From Nitrospirae bacterium JdFR-81 (GTDB lineage Bacteria > Nitrospirota > Thermodesulfovibrionia > UBA6902), in the NCBI GenBank assembly GCA_002011735.1, contig MTOQ01000070.1, forward strand, positions 21,912 through 70,334: 48,423 nucleotides of DNA, read 5' to 3'. The translations under genes and the position numbers were made by a program. Shown here one piece after another: positions 7,729 to 17,200 of the stretch; position 1 is the first letter of the stretch; each line of letters starts with the position of its first letter. The notes beneath the pieces are model-generated. The model ran no database searches. It saw only the letters and a list, made by a program, of their open reading frames with translations, and was not told the DNA's origin.

Positions 7729-8871
7729 ATGAAAGGTAAACATGTAAAGAGGGGAGAGTTTATAGCGTTTTTTCTTTTTATAATAGTCCTTGCTACAAAT
7801 GCATCCGCACTCAATGTGGGGTATTATGATATGTGTGATGGCCAGGGTGACCCTAATCAGGTTAATTCCATCACTATCGCGGGGCATACACCTGTAAATC
7901 TCACTGATTTAAGTTCTACGGATCTTGCAGGAGTGGATGTGATTTATGTCCAAAACTGCTCTAACAATATGTATGGCGCAGAATATCTCAATCGATTGGC
8001 TGACATCGAGGCTGCGGTTGCCTCAGGGAAGAGGCTTATAATCCATGACAGGTTTGTAACTGATGCAGAGACCATCCTCCCAGGAGGTGGAAGCTTCAAC
8101 ATAGTGAGGGATTTTTTAGATAGTAGAGATATCAATATCCGTGACAATACCACCCTTGTAACAAATGGTCCCGGAGGAACACTTGATGATACCTCACTTG
8201 ATGGAGGGGACCACTCGAGTCACGGTTATGCAGATGCCAATAGTCTACCTTTAAATGCCAGGTTAATCCTTACAAGGGGGAATCCTGATGAGATCGTAAC
8301 CTTCTCGTACCCTTATGGTGCAGGTTGTGTGGTCTATTCCACAATCCCACTTGATTTTTATCTGGCTGGTTCTGGGCCCAACCCTCCAAGGGACAACTTT
8401 GCCTTGATCTATGCACCCAATGTTGTGGCCTATGCAGCGGAAGAGTGTCAGGGTGGATCGATTATTGACATCAAGGCAAATGGCTCAGATGGGCCTGTTA
8501 CTCTCCAGCATGGTGATCCACTCTCTGTGACCATCGCCCTTACACCAGGAGATATGGCAGGGCAGAATGCAGACTGGTGGGTGATTGCAAGAGACCCGTC
8601 TTATAGGTATTACTTCTATAATCCCAACACAGACGCATGGGTTCCCAAATGCCTATCCTGTGTACCCCTTGCCTCCTATCAGGGAGGGCTTGTCAACATG
8701 GGGCCTTATGAAGTCCTGAACACCACGGCTGGTCCTCAGATGTCCCTTGCACCTGGTCTTCCTGTAGGGACATACACCTTCTACTTCGGTGTTGACCTTA
8801 ACATGGACGGGAAGCTTGATATGGATCAGATGTATTATGACAGTGTTGTGGTCAATATAAGTGGGCCATAA
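7729..8871 (+). CDS. Secreted protein with C-terminal DIKANGSDGP module
   Basis: The 380-residue product starts after AAAGGAGG and has a Sec signal peptide: a basic N-terminus, a hydrophobic core (FIAFFLFIIVLATNA) and probable cleavage near SA-L at residues 27-29. The N-terminal two thirds resembles a flavodoxin-like or glutamine-amidotransferase-like fold (VGYYDMCDG, GVDVIYVQNC, SGKRLIIHD), but I do not recognise a named family. From residue 247 to the end is a module beginning DIKANGSDGP and ending near YTFYFGVDLNMDGKLDMDQMYYDS. The module is shared with the proteins at 20623-22632 and 34495-35598. The final D-x-N-x-D-G-x-x-D-M-D segment resembles a calcium loop. It is probably periplasmic, surface-bound or extracellular; its role is unknown. 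Confidence 0.85.
   Translation: MKGKHVKRGEFIAFFLFIIVLATNASALNVGYYDMCDGQGDPNQVNSITIAGHTPVNLTDLSSTDLAGVDVIYVQNCSNNMYGAEYLNRLADIEAAVASGKRLIIHDRFVTDAETILPGGGSFNIVRDFLDSRDINIRDNTTLVTNGPGGTLDDTSLDGGDHSSHGYADANSLPLNARLILTRGNPDEIVTFSYPYGAGCVVYSTIPLDFYLAGSGPNPPRDNFALIYAPNVVAYAAEECQGGSIIDIKANGSDGPVTLQHGDPLSVTIALTPGDMAGQNADWWVIARDPSYRYYFYNPNTDAWVPKCLSCVPLASYQGGLVNMGPYEVLNTTAGPQMSLAPGLPVGTYTFYFGVDLNMDGKLDMDQMYYDSVVVNISGP
8467..8868 (+). repeat. DIKANGSDGP module coding segment, inverted copy A
   Basis: This roughly 400-base segment encodes residues 247-380 of the secreted protein. It is closely similar at DNA level to the reverse complement of 34498-34902, including a nearly unchanged stretch over DGPV through DWWVIARDPS. 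Together they form a large inverted repeat with about 26 kb between the copies. Confidence 0.85.
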
Positions 8872-8880
8872 CAAAAATCT

Positions 8881-8906
8881 GGCCCCTGCCTCTCATGGCA
8901 GGGGCC
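8881..8906 (+). terminator. Stem-loop after the secreted protein gene
   Basis: GGCCCCTGCC and GGCAGGGGCC form a perfect 10-bp G/C-rich stem around a six-base loop, ten bases past the TAA. The bases that follow (GCTCCCTCTTAAA) are only moderately T-rich, so termination may be incomplete. Position and stability favour a terminator. Confidence 0.7.
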
Positions 8907-8975
8907 GCTCCCTCTTAAAGCATCCCATCCTCTGATTATTTGATTTTGACTGTCTCCAGTCTTTATATTAGATAT

Positions 8976-9956
8976 ATGATCTCCATCGTCATCCCCACTT
9001 ATAATGCCGAGAGGTTCTTGCCAGGACTCCTTGAATCCATCTTCAGACAGGGGGTTGAAGATACGGAGGTGATAATCGTTGACGACTGCTCAAGGGACAG
9101 GACCGTGGAGATCGCAAAGAGATATCCTGTGAGGGTTATAGAGCTTGAGAGGAACGCAGGACCTGCAAGGGCAAGGAATATAGGTGTGAGGGAGGCAAAG
9201 GGGGATATAATCCTGTTCCTTGATGCGGATGTAGTGGTGATGGACGGGACCATAAAGGAGGTCAGGGACCATTTTGAGAGAGATCCATCTGCAAGGTGTG
9301 TCATAGGCATATGCGAGACAGAGCCCCTTAATAAGGGGTTTGTCCCGAAATACATGGCGATGTTCGAATACATACACCTCATCGGCAGAGAGGGCAACAG
9401 GGTGAGTGTGTTTGCGCCAAGGTGTGGTGCGATAAGAAAGGACTTCTTTGAGAGGATAGGTGGCTACAATGAGTCCTACAGGGGGGCAGATGTGGAGGAC
9501 TTCGAACTTGCAAGGAGGGTGAACAGGACAGACCCCATTATACTTAACGAGAAGATCAGGGTGAGGCATCAGTTTGCTGACTTCAGACAGGCGGTGAGAA
9601 ACTATTTCAAGAGGGCTGTTATGTGGGTGCATCTCTTCTTCAGGGAGAAGAAGCTCGATAATGCAGGCCCAACATCCCCAAGCAACGGGATCGCTGCAAT
9701 GTGTGCATTCTTCAGCCTTCTGTCCCTGTTCCTCATACCCTTCTTTCCAAATGTCTCTTATCTCACCCTCGGACTGCTCATTGTATTCCTCCTCGCAAAT
9801 ATGAGGTGGCTTAATTTTATGCGAAAGGAGGCAGGTCTATCCTTTGCATTGAGGGCACTGGCCTTGAATTACATCCTCGGGATAGATATCATGCTTGCAG
9901 TGATCTATGGTGTGATAAGTTATCCTTTTAAGAAAGGGGCGATCAAGAGTATCTGA
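8976..9956 (+). CDS. Glycosyltransferase family 2
   Basis: I place the start at the ATG at 8976, where MISIVIPTYNAERFLPGLLESI begins the GT-A fold, giving 326 residues. An in-frame TTG at 8940 would add 12 residues that do not resemble the family. The catalytic domain shows EVIIVDDCSRDRT, NAGPARARNIG and FLDADVVV (the D-x-D metal site). Near residue 180 is GADVEDFELARR, an ED-type base motif. Two hydrophobic C-terminal segments (AAMCAFFSLLSLFLIPFF and LTLGLLIVFLLAN) suggest membrane attachment. A ribosome site is not evident. The stop TGA at 9954-9956 overlaps the next ATG by one base, so it is co-transcribed with the radical SAM gene. It may act on a lipid-linked sugar. Confidence 0.9.
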   Translation: MISIVIPTYNAERFLPGLLESIFRQGVEDTEVIIVDDCSRDRTVEIAKRYPVRVIELERNAGPARARNIGVREAKGDIILFLDADVVVMDGTIKEVRDHFERDPSARCVIGICETEPLNKGFVPKYMAMFEYIHLIGREGNRVSVFAPRCGAIRKDFFERIGGYNESYRGADVEDFELARRVNRTDPIILNEKIRVRHQFADFRQAVRNYFKRAVMWVHLFFREKKLDNAGPTSPSNGIAAMCAFFSLLSLFLIPFFPNVSYLTLGLLIVFLLANMRWLNFMRKEAGLSFALRALALNYILGIDIMLAVIYGVISYPFKKGAIKSI

Positions 9957-11434
9957 TGTCTGAGAGGAGGGGTGGAGAGTTTGTCCTTCTGGCATATGCC
10001 AATGCGAGTCCATTCCCATATCATGCATGGACCCCGCTTGCGATCCTGTGCCTTGGTGCATATCTTGAGGAGAGGGGGATCGATGTCGAGTATTTTGATG
10101 AGAGGATACACCCAAGAAAGAGGTTCAGGGAGCTTGTAAGAAAGAGACCCCTGCTCATCGGTCTCTCAACCATGACCTGCTATCAGATAAAGAACACCCT
10201 GAGGCTTGCAAAGATAGCAAGAAGGATAGACCCGGATATCCCCCTTGTATGGGGAGGGACACATCCATCCATGATGGTGGAGCAGACCCTTGAATCACCA
10301 ATGGTGGACTTTGTGGTAAAGGGTGAGGGTGAGCAGACCCTCTATGAGCTTGTGATGGCCATTAATAATGGTGAGAGGGACTTCCATGGTATAAACGGAC
10401 TCGGATGGAAGCATAACGGAAGGATCATCGTTAATGAGGACAGGGATTTTCTTGATATAGAGACCCTTCCGTTCCCCTACAGTGGGAAGGCAGAGGAGAT
10501 ACTCCTTGAATATATCAGGAGGGGAGGAGACACCCTTGAGAATATCGGGTATGAGTCTTCAAGGGGATGTCCTCATAAGTGCGGATTCTGCTACAATGTC
10601 TATTTCCACAAGAATGTCTGCAGGGTAAAAAGCACCAAGAAGATAAGGTCAGAGCTCCTCAGACTGAAGGAGTTCGGTGTCTATAAGATGACATTCTATG
10701 ACGATACATTCCTTGCCGGCAGAAAACAGGCGATGCTTGAGATACTGGATCTGCTCAAGGAGCTCGGTTTCAAATGGATAGCGAATGTGAGGATCAACAC
10801 CTTTGATCCTGAGCTTCTGAAGAGGTTTGAGGAGAGTGGATGCGTGTATCTCTTCTTCGGGGTTGAATCACCTGATGATGATGTCCTCAGATATATAAGA
10901 AAGGGACAGAACAGGAGGATGATAGACAGGGGGATTGATATAGTCTCAAAGGGGAATATCAAGACGCTCTATTCCCTGATGATAGGCCTACCAAACGAGA
11001 CAGAGGAGCAGTTGAAGAGGACGCTTGATTTTGCAGACGAGATCAGGAGGAGGCATCCTGGTTCGGAGGTCCCGATCCAGCCATATGTACCACTGCCAGG
11101 GACCCTGCTGTATGAAGAGGCCATAAAGGCAGGGTTCAAGCCACCTGACAGACTCGAGGGATGGAAGAACTTCACAAATGATGAGATAAGGACACCATGG
11201 GTAAAGAATCCAAGGCTCCTCAATGCCATATATATAAATACATTCCTTGCTTTCAGATACGAGAGGTTCCTCAAGGGTTTCTTCAGCGGGCTCATATTCG
11301 GCCCCCTGCACAGGCTCTCTGTATGGAGATGGAAGAAACGGAATTTCAACTTCTTCTTTGAGAGGTATCTCTATCTATTCTATAAACGGATGGGCTGGTT
11401 ATTCATCCTGCTTGGAAGGCTGTTTAATAGGTGA
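9956..11434 (+). CDS. Cobalamin-binding-domain radical SAM protein
   Basis: This 492-residue protein has a B12-binding-like Rossmann domain (about 1-160; PLVWGGTHPSMMVEQTL and DFVVKGEGEQTLYEL) followed by a radical SAM core. The [4Fe-4S] motif is RGCPHKCGFC, with Cys205, Cys209 and Cys212. Downstream SAM-domain features include FYDDTFLAG and ARINTF-like NVRINTFDPELL, then VYLFFGVESPDDDVLRYIRKGQ and SLMIGLPNETEEQLKRTLDFA. The B12 domain lacks the classical D-x-H-x-x-G motif, as is common in this superfamily. Members carry out methylations, ring contractions or other radical reactions on lipids and natural products. Coupling to a membrane GT2 suggests modification of a lipid or glycan; the reaction is unknown. 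Confidence 0.92.
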   Translation: MSERRGGEFVLLAYANASPFPYHAWTPLAILCLGAYLEERGIDVEYFDERIHPRKRFRELVRKRPLLIGLSTMTCYQIKNTLRLAKIARRIDPDIPLVWGGTHPSMMVEQTLESPMVDFVVKGEGEQTLYELVMAINNGERDFHGINGLGWKHNGRIIVNEDRDFLDIETLPFPYSGKAEEILLEYIRRGGDTLENIGYESSRGCPHKCGFCYNVYFHKNVCRVKSTKKIRSELLRLKEFGVYKMTFYDDTFLAGRKQAMLEILDLLKELGFKWIANVRINTFDPELLKRFEESGCVYLFFGVESPDDDVLRYIRKGQNRRMIDRGIDIVSKGNIKTLYSLMIGLPNETEEQLKRTLDFADEIRRRHPGSEVPIQPYVPLPGTLLYEEAIKAGFKPPDRLEGWKNFTNDEIRTPWVKNPRLLNAIYINTFLAFRYERFLKGFFSGLIFGPLHRLSVWRWKKRNFNFFFERYLYLFYKRMGWLFILLGRLFNR

Positions 11435-11438
11435 TGGA

Positions 11439-12029
11439 TCAGCCGAACAGCCATCTCTTCAGGTTCCAGAAATGGATGACCTTCTGGGTAAAGGCTGTCT
11501 GGTCCACCTTTGTCGCAAGCTCTCTTATGCGTGCACGATTCCTCTCAATCTCTCTCTCCATGGCCATCTCAAGCCCCCCGTTTGCGATGAAGTGTCTTAT
11601 CTTCTCAAGCTCTCCTGCATCAAGCCACACCCCGTGACGTCTGCATTCATCAATTATCACGCCTGATATGCGCTTGAAGTTCTTCCTGTTCATCAGCTTT
11701 CCGCAACGCACACAGGGTATGTATTCAAGGGGGCCTCTATCAGGTGTCTTCCTGTATGTGCCCCTGTATCCACCCTGCCTCTTAACAGGATGTCCCCTTG
11801 TTAGAGCGGGGAAGACCTCCCTGTCAATCCAGAGCCCGCTGCACCGTGGACACATCTCATATTCCTGACCATCGTCTCCTCTATGGAGCTCGAGTGGTTC
11901 CTTGCACCTGGGGCACTCAGGCGGCAGGGGGTCGAGATACTCCTCTAACTCTCCACCACATATGGGGCAGACATTGTATATCACATTTATATCTTTCCCG
12001 CAATGTTCACACTTTCTGGTCTTGGACAT
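11439..12029 (-). CDS. Zinc-ribbon protein with TFIIB-type knuckles
   Basis: The 196-residue product is built from zinc-binding pairs: Cys7/Cys10 with Cys21/Cys24, Cys39/Cys42 with Cys60/Cys63, and Cys106/Cys109 with Cys129/His132. The second and third sets have the zf-TFIIB signature (CPRCSGLWIDREVFPAL and CRRHGVWLDAGELEKI). The C-terminus (about 150-190) is a charged helix. Such proteins are widespread in bacteria and of uncertain function, possibly binding nucleic acid or protein. It converges on the radical SAM gene with only four bases between stops and diverges from mutL. No signal peptide is seen. Confidence 0.85.
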   Translation of the reverse strand: MSKTRKCEHCGKDINVIYNVCPICGGELEEYLDPLPPECPRCKEPLELHRGDDGQEYEMCPRCSGLWIDREVFPALTRGHPVKRQGGYRGTYRKTPDRGPLEYIPCVRCGKLMNRKNFKRISGVIIDECRRHGVWLDAGELEKIRHFIANGGLEMAMEREIERNRARIRELATKVDQTAFTQKVIHFWNLKRWLFG

Positions 12030-12071
12030 CCCAGCCCTCTATCTCCAATATTACCATATCACTATATCGGC

Positions 12072-12100
12072 TTGCCATAATTTAAGGGCCACCATAAAAT
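12072..12100 (+). promoter_or_regulatory. Sigma-70-type promoter of mutL
   Basis: TTGCCA at 12072-12077 and TAAAAT at 12095-12100 are separated by 17 bases. The expected start of transcription is near 12107, leaving a leader of about 12 bases that includes AGAGG before the ATG at 12119. Confidence 0.55.
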
Positions 12101-12118
12101 ATATGAAGAGGTCTTTAA

Positions 12119-13813
12119 ATGCCTGAGATATCCATCCTTCCAGAGAATCTGGTCAATAAGATCGCAGCAGGTGAGGTGATAGAAAGGCCTGCCTCTGTTG
12201 TAAGGGAATTGATTGACAATTCCATTGATGCAGGGGCAACAAGGATTGACATAGAGATACTTCACGGGGGCAAGAGACTGATAAGGGTCACTGACAATGG
12301 CAGCGGCATGGACAGAGATGATGCGATATTGAGCATAGAAAGGCATGCAACAAGCAAATTGAAGACAGAGGACGACCTTTTCAGGATCTCAACACTCGGC
12401 TTCAGGGGCGAGGCACTCCCTGCCATAGCCTCTGTCTCAAAACTCACCCTTATAACCTCCAGGCACAACGGATCTGAAGGCACAAGGGTGGAGGTGCATC
12501 CTGGTGGCAAGAAGATGGTCATTGATGCACCTCCAGTCAGCGGAACCGTGGTCGAGGTGAGGGATATCTTCTATAATACACCTGCAAGGAGGAAATTCCT
12601 GAAGGCAACATCAACAGAGCTTTCACACATCATCGATGTCGTCACACAGAGGGCACTCGCTTATCCCTGGATATCCTTCACACTCAGACATAACAACAAC
12701 GAACTGTTAAACACGCGTACCACCGACAGCCTCAAGGAGAGGCTTGAAGAAGTATACGGAGGTGAGTTCGTCAGCGACCTCATGGAGATCCAGGGAGAGG
12801 CGGAGGGTATAAGGGTCCACGGGTTTATATCCATGCCCTCCTTCCATACAAAGAGACGGACCCACCAATTTATATTCATAAACAGGAGGGCCGTAAGGAA
12901 TCCCCTGATCAGCCATGCCATATACACCTCATATGGCCAAACCCTGCCGAAGGACAGACACCCTGTCTTCTTCCTCTTCCTTGAGCTTGAGCCAGGGATG
13001 GTTGATGTGAATGTCCATCCTGCAAAGATGGAGGTGAGATTTGAATCGCCTGAGACAATCCATAGATGTGTTGAGGAGGCCGTATATGAGGCACTGCATC
13101 ATAATGACAGAGAGGAAAGAGGCCCTCAGGAGAGCTCATACGATTCAGGGATTAAGGAAGAGGGCTCTGTCAGAGAAGACAGCTTGATAGAAGACTTCAA
13201 GGGTTCGCAGACGGATTTCTTCGATGAGGGCATAGCAACCCCACCCCCTCCACGATACTTTCGCATAGGTGAGGCATTCATTGCAACCATCACTGACAAT
13301 GGCCTCATGATAGTAGATCAACATGCAGCACACGAGAGGATACTCTATGAGAGGTTCCTTGGAATGGCTGATACAGCCCCTGAACCACTCTTCCTTCCAG
13401 TAAGGGTGGAACTTCCTCCAAGGGAGTATGAGGTCATATTAAGACACAGAGAGGATCTCCGTGGCTTTGGCATCGAGATAGAGGAGTTTGGTGGCAGGGA
13501 TGTGATAGTAAGGGCGATTCCAGGGGAGCTCCATAGGAGTGATATAAGGGGCCTCCTGTTGGATCTGGCCTCTGGAATAATCGAATACGAGTCCTCAGGC
13601 ATAAGACAGGAGGATGAGCTGAGAGAGGGGATCGCCTCTAAGCTGGCATGCCATAGATCTGTAAGGGGCAAGGAGCCATTGAATGATGAAGAGATAGTCA
13701 CCCTGTTGAGAGACCTTGACAGATGCAGGGAGCCTGACAGGTGTCCCCATGGAAGACCGACGAGGATACTCATCTCAATGGATGAATTGAGAAGGATGTT
13801 TGGGAGGAGATGA
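12119..13813 (+). CDS. mutL: DNA mismatch repair protein MutL
   Basis: This is MutL (564 residues), the ATP-dependent matchmaker of mismatch repair. The N-terminal GHKL ATPase has NKIAAGEVIERPASVVRELIDNSIDAGA (written here in parts: Glu30 and Asn34 are the general base and Mg ligand), DNGSGM and TLGFRGEAL. The C-terminal dimerisation domain keeps the endonuclease metal motif DQHAAHERILYE (Asp400 onward), ACHRSVR (Ala510 onward) and CPHGRP (Cys542 onward). It should therefore nick DNA itself, as in bacteria without MutH. A variable acidic linker of about 70 residues joins the domains. No mutS is in the window. It is transcribed alone from its own promoter and is followed at a short distance by the arsR-type gene. 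Confidence 0.97.
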   Translation: MPEISILPENLVNKIAAGEVIERPASVVRELIDNSIDAGATRIDIEILHGGKRLIRVTDNGSGMDRDDAILSIERHATSKLKTEDDLFRISTLGFRGEALPAIASVSKLTLITSRHNGSEGTRVEVHPGGKKMVIDAPPVSGTVVEVRDIFYNTPARRKFLKATSTELSHIIDVVTQRALAYPWISFTLRHNNNELLNTRTTDSLKERLEEVYGGEFVSDLMEIQGEAEGIRVHGFISMPSFHTKRRTHQFIFINRRAVRNPLISHAIYTSYGQTLPKDRHPVFFLFLELEPGMVDVNVHPAKMEVRFESPETIHRCVEEAVYEALHHNDREERGPQESSYDSGIKEEGSVREDSLIEDFKGSQTDFFDEGIATPPPPRYFRIGEAFIATITDNGLMIVDQHAAHERILYERFLGMADTAPEPLFLPVRVELPPREYEVILRHREDLRGFGIEIEEFGGRDVIVRAIPGELHRSDIRGLLLDLASGIIEYESSGIRQEDELREGIASKLACHRSVRGKEPLNDEEIVTLLRDLDRCREPDRCPHGRPTRILISMDELRRMFGRR

Positions 13814-13835
13814 TGATTTTTTAAAGGAGAAGGTT

Positions 13836-13841
13836 TATAAT
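13836..13841 (+). promoter_or_regulatory. Possible -10 box immediately upstream of the ArsR gene
   Basis: TATAAT ends only eight bases before the ATG at 13850. If it is used, the transcript would be nearly leaderless. The nearest good ribosome site (AAAGGAGAAGG, 13823-13833) is too far upstream for this ATG. No clear -35 is seen. Confidence 0.35.
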
Positions 13842-13849
13842 ATTTAATC

Positions 13850-14191
13850 ATGGCGAAAAGGAAAGGAACTACCGGGGGTACGAGGTCGTCTCCTGAATGG
13901 ACGGTCATTTTAAAGGCGCTTGCTGATGAGAGCAGATTGAGGATCGTCCGCGAGCTTCTCAAGCATGAATCCTCCGTGTCAAACCTCTCTGAGACCCTTG
14001 GTATCAGGATATACAATATATCCCGACACCTGAGGGTGCTTGAGAATAGCGGGCTTGTGACAAAGAGGAAAGAAGGCAACAGCAGGATATACAGCATCGC
14101 CAAAGACATCAAGAGGCACTTCTCCGACGAGGAGCAGATCCTCGACCTTGGCTGTTGCATGTTCAAGTTTTCGGGTTCATCGAGCGACTGA
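13850..14191 (+). CDS. ArsR-family winged-helix transcriptional regulator
   Basis: The 113-residue protein is a small winged-helix DNA-binding repressor of the ArsR/SmtB type. The core starts at WTVILKALADESRLRIVREL, with a recognition helix around LSETLGIRIYNISRHLRVLENSGLV and the wing TKRKEGNSRIYSI. The classical metal box (ELCVCDL) is replaced by ESSVSNL, so metal sensing at alpha-3 is unlikely. A Cys102-Cys103 pair in the C-terminal LGCCMFKF could be a different ligand or redox site. It lies 54 bases upstream of the fused molybdoenzyme, on the same strand. It is a plausible regulator of that gene, although this is only inferred from position. Confidence 0.9.
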   Translation: MAKRKGTTGGTRSSPEWTVILKALADESRLRIVRELLKHESSVSNLSETLGIRIYNISRHLRVLENSGLVTKRKEGNSRIYSIAKDIKRHFSDEEQILDLGCCMFKFSGSSSD

Positions 14192-14245
14192 ACTAAGATA
14201 ATCCTGACAAAACCCGTTCCATCACATCCATAAAGCAGGAGACCC

Positions 14246-17200
14246 ATGTCTGCAAGGCATCACCAATATGCGATGCTCATAGACCTTGACAGGTGCACAG
14301 GATGTTACGCCTGTCAGGTTGCTTGCAAGACAGAGTATAAACTGCCCCTTGGCACATTCAGGTGTCGGGTCAGGGGGTACAGGAAAGGCACCTTCCCTGA
14401 TCTCAGGAAGGTCTTCATCCCCCACATATGTAACCACTGCCTGAATCCACCATGCATCGATGCCTGCGACGAGGGCGCATTATACAGAATCCGTGAAGGT
14501 ATAGTCCTCCTTGACAGACAGAGGTGTAACGCCTGCAAGAGATGTTACGAGGCATGTCCATATGACGCCATATATATAGACGATGCCTCAGGAGAACTAC
14601 AGAAATGCGACTTCTGTTACGAGAGACTCCTGAAAGGGCAGGACCCTGTCTGTGTAATGGACTGTATGGGCAAGGCAATGGTATTCGGCGACATGCATGA
14701 CCCAAAGGACCCTATATCCGCCATGCTGAGGGGAAACCCTGTTAAAGTCATCAATCCAGGCCTCGGCACAGGGCCATCGGTCTTCTATCTCACAAGGGGG
14801 GATGTTACTGATACACCGCTTGGTGATTATGACTTGACACGCAGACCAGAATCACGGAGGCTCCCAGCAAAGAGGCCAAGGATAGCGCCCCTGGAGAAGG
14901 GGATCAAGACAGTCAATACCTCGGACCTCATGTGTCCGTCTGAGTGCGGTATATCAGTGGTTGTCGAGGATGGTGTTGCGAGGAAGATATACGGAAATCC
15001 TCACTCCCTTGTAAACAACGGCACGCTCTGTGCCAAGGGTGCAGCAGGCCTACAGCTCACCTACTCTCCACACAGGATAAAGAGGCCACTTATAAGGGCA
15101 GGAGAGCGAGGAGAGGAGAGATGGAGGGAGGTAACATGGGAAGAGGCATCGCAGTATATCGCCAAAAAGCTCATTGATATAAAGAGGCGCTATGGTGCCG
15201 AGTCTGTATTCCTTGACACAGGTGACATAACAGACAGGGAGGCATACTACAGGCTATTTCATGCCTTCGGGACCCCCAACACATATAATCATGGAAGCGT
15301 CTGTGATCCAAACCGTAAGTGGGGACAGTGGATAATGACAGGCGACGAGAGACCCCTGCCTGATGTCCAGAGGCCATTCCTCACAAGGGATGAATACGGT
15401 GGCCTCCACCTCAATCATAACCATGACGCAAGGCTGATCATAAACATCGGTGCAAATCCATTCACGGCAACAAGGTTCAACTACATGTCATATGGCATCA
15501 CAGGTGCAAGGAAAGAGAATAATTGTATATATATCGTAATAGACCCTTCTCACACAAACTCGGCCATGCTCTCTGACATATGGCTTCCGATTATACCAGG
15601 CACAGACGCATGCCTGCTGGCAGGCATGCTCTATTACATCATAACCAATGATAACCCTGATGATGAGGGGAGGAGATACATAGACCACGGATTCATAGAG
15701 AATTACACCATCGGATGGGATGAGTTTAAAAGGGCATTCCTCGAACACACAACAAAGACAGATCCGTCCAACGGCCTCAGATACTTCACCCTGGAATGGG
15801 CAGAGGAGAAGACCGGCATCCCAAGGGCTGAGATAGAGAGAATCTCCCACTTATTCGGCATAACAAAGCCTGCAACCATGGAGATAGGGATGCACGGCAC
15901 CGCCCATCATACCAATGGCGATGTCACCTCCATCCTGATGACCGCACTCTGTCTTATCACAGGAAACCTTGACAGACCTGGTGGCCTCGTATTTATAGAT
16001 TCGCAGAAACCCAAGAAGGGCATAAAGGCATCCGGCAGGTGGCTCCTTGAGAGGATGGTCACAAGGAGGGTGAACGGCAGGGATGTCACGGCAAGGATAT
16101 CGGAACTCCAGAAGGACCTCTATGGTGATTATCCTTCTGCGTGGAAGGGTGTGTTCGCTGACCTCCCTGAGAAGATGAAGAAGGGCATAACATTGAAACA
16201 CGGCCCGTTTAAGGGCTATGCATACCCTGTCAAGGCACTGATAGTAAGGGCCGGAAACCCCTTTATAACCGCGGGAAGGACATCTGACTGGATAGAGGCC
16301 ATAACAAGGAAGGATGAGGATGGGGAATACAGCGTCAGCCTCATGGTCTTCATAGATACCCATATAACCGTAACTGGCAGATATGCCGATGTCATCCTTC
16401 CAGAGGCGGGCTTCCTTGAGAGGATGGGTGTGAGTGATGTCTACACAATGTCCCCCGAGGTGGCACTGAGGGATCAGGTCATCAGGCCACTGTATGAATC
16501 AAAGACGCCATTTGAGATAATGAAGACCCTTGCCAAGGCACTCATAGACAATGGTGACCCTGACATAAGGGCAGAGGACTTTGACAGATACACAAGCGAA
16601 GAGGACTTCATAAACGAGATACTCCTTGAGACACCAGGCTTTTATAACATAGGCACACCCCTGCCCTATCCTGACCTGCCAGAGGGATGCCTCATCATCG
16701 GTGCGCCAGACAATCCGATAGCCATATGGGGCAGGAAGGTGATAAGAAGAGGCGAACCACTCACAGTGGAGTGGTTGAGGAAGAATAACGGGGTGGCTGT
16801 ATGGCCTGTGGGTTATTACAGATACAGGACTCTCGATGGTGAACCATCAGGGCTGTATCCCCTGACACCCTCAAGGAGGTTTGAATTCAGGTTCAGCTAT
16901 CTTGAGGAGATAAACAGGAGGTTCGGGCTCAGCCTGCCCACCACCTTCTACTGGCATGACTGTAGATGGAACCCGAAGAGCCATGAATACCAGGGGATAA
17001 GCAATGAATATCCGTTCCAGCTGATAAGTGGCAGGGTGAATCACGCCATGACCATGACCATTGTGTGTCCATATCTTGCAGAGACCGAGACCGAATGCAT
17101 GAGGCCACTGAATAAGCCGTTCAGATACAGGATGCCCGAATACAATGATGAATACGGCCTTTCTAAAAGGGAAGAGGAGTTTAAGGAGGCAACCCTTTCG

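Noticed and set aside
8940-8975. TTG start for the GT2
   Set aside because: The added residues do not fit the family, whereas ATG at 8976 begins exactly at the first strand.
9090-9632. A 180-codon minus-strand frame opposite the GT2 gene
   Set aside because: It is antisense to a clear GT2 and is Cys/His/Pro-rich without motifs.
11247-11666. A 139-codon + strand frame across the 11434/11439 junction
   Set aside because: It overlaps the radical SAM and zinc-ribbon genes in other frames and lacks any domain.
13345-14247. A 300-codon open frame on the minus strand opposite mutL and the ArsR gene
   Set aside because: It is Ser/Leu-rich, has no family features, and lies fully antisense to mutL and the ArsR gene, both of which are certain. 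It is a shadow of their codon usage.
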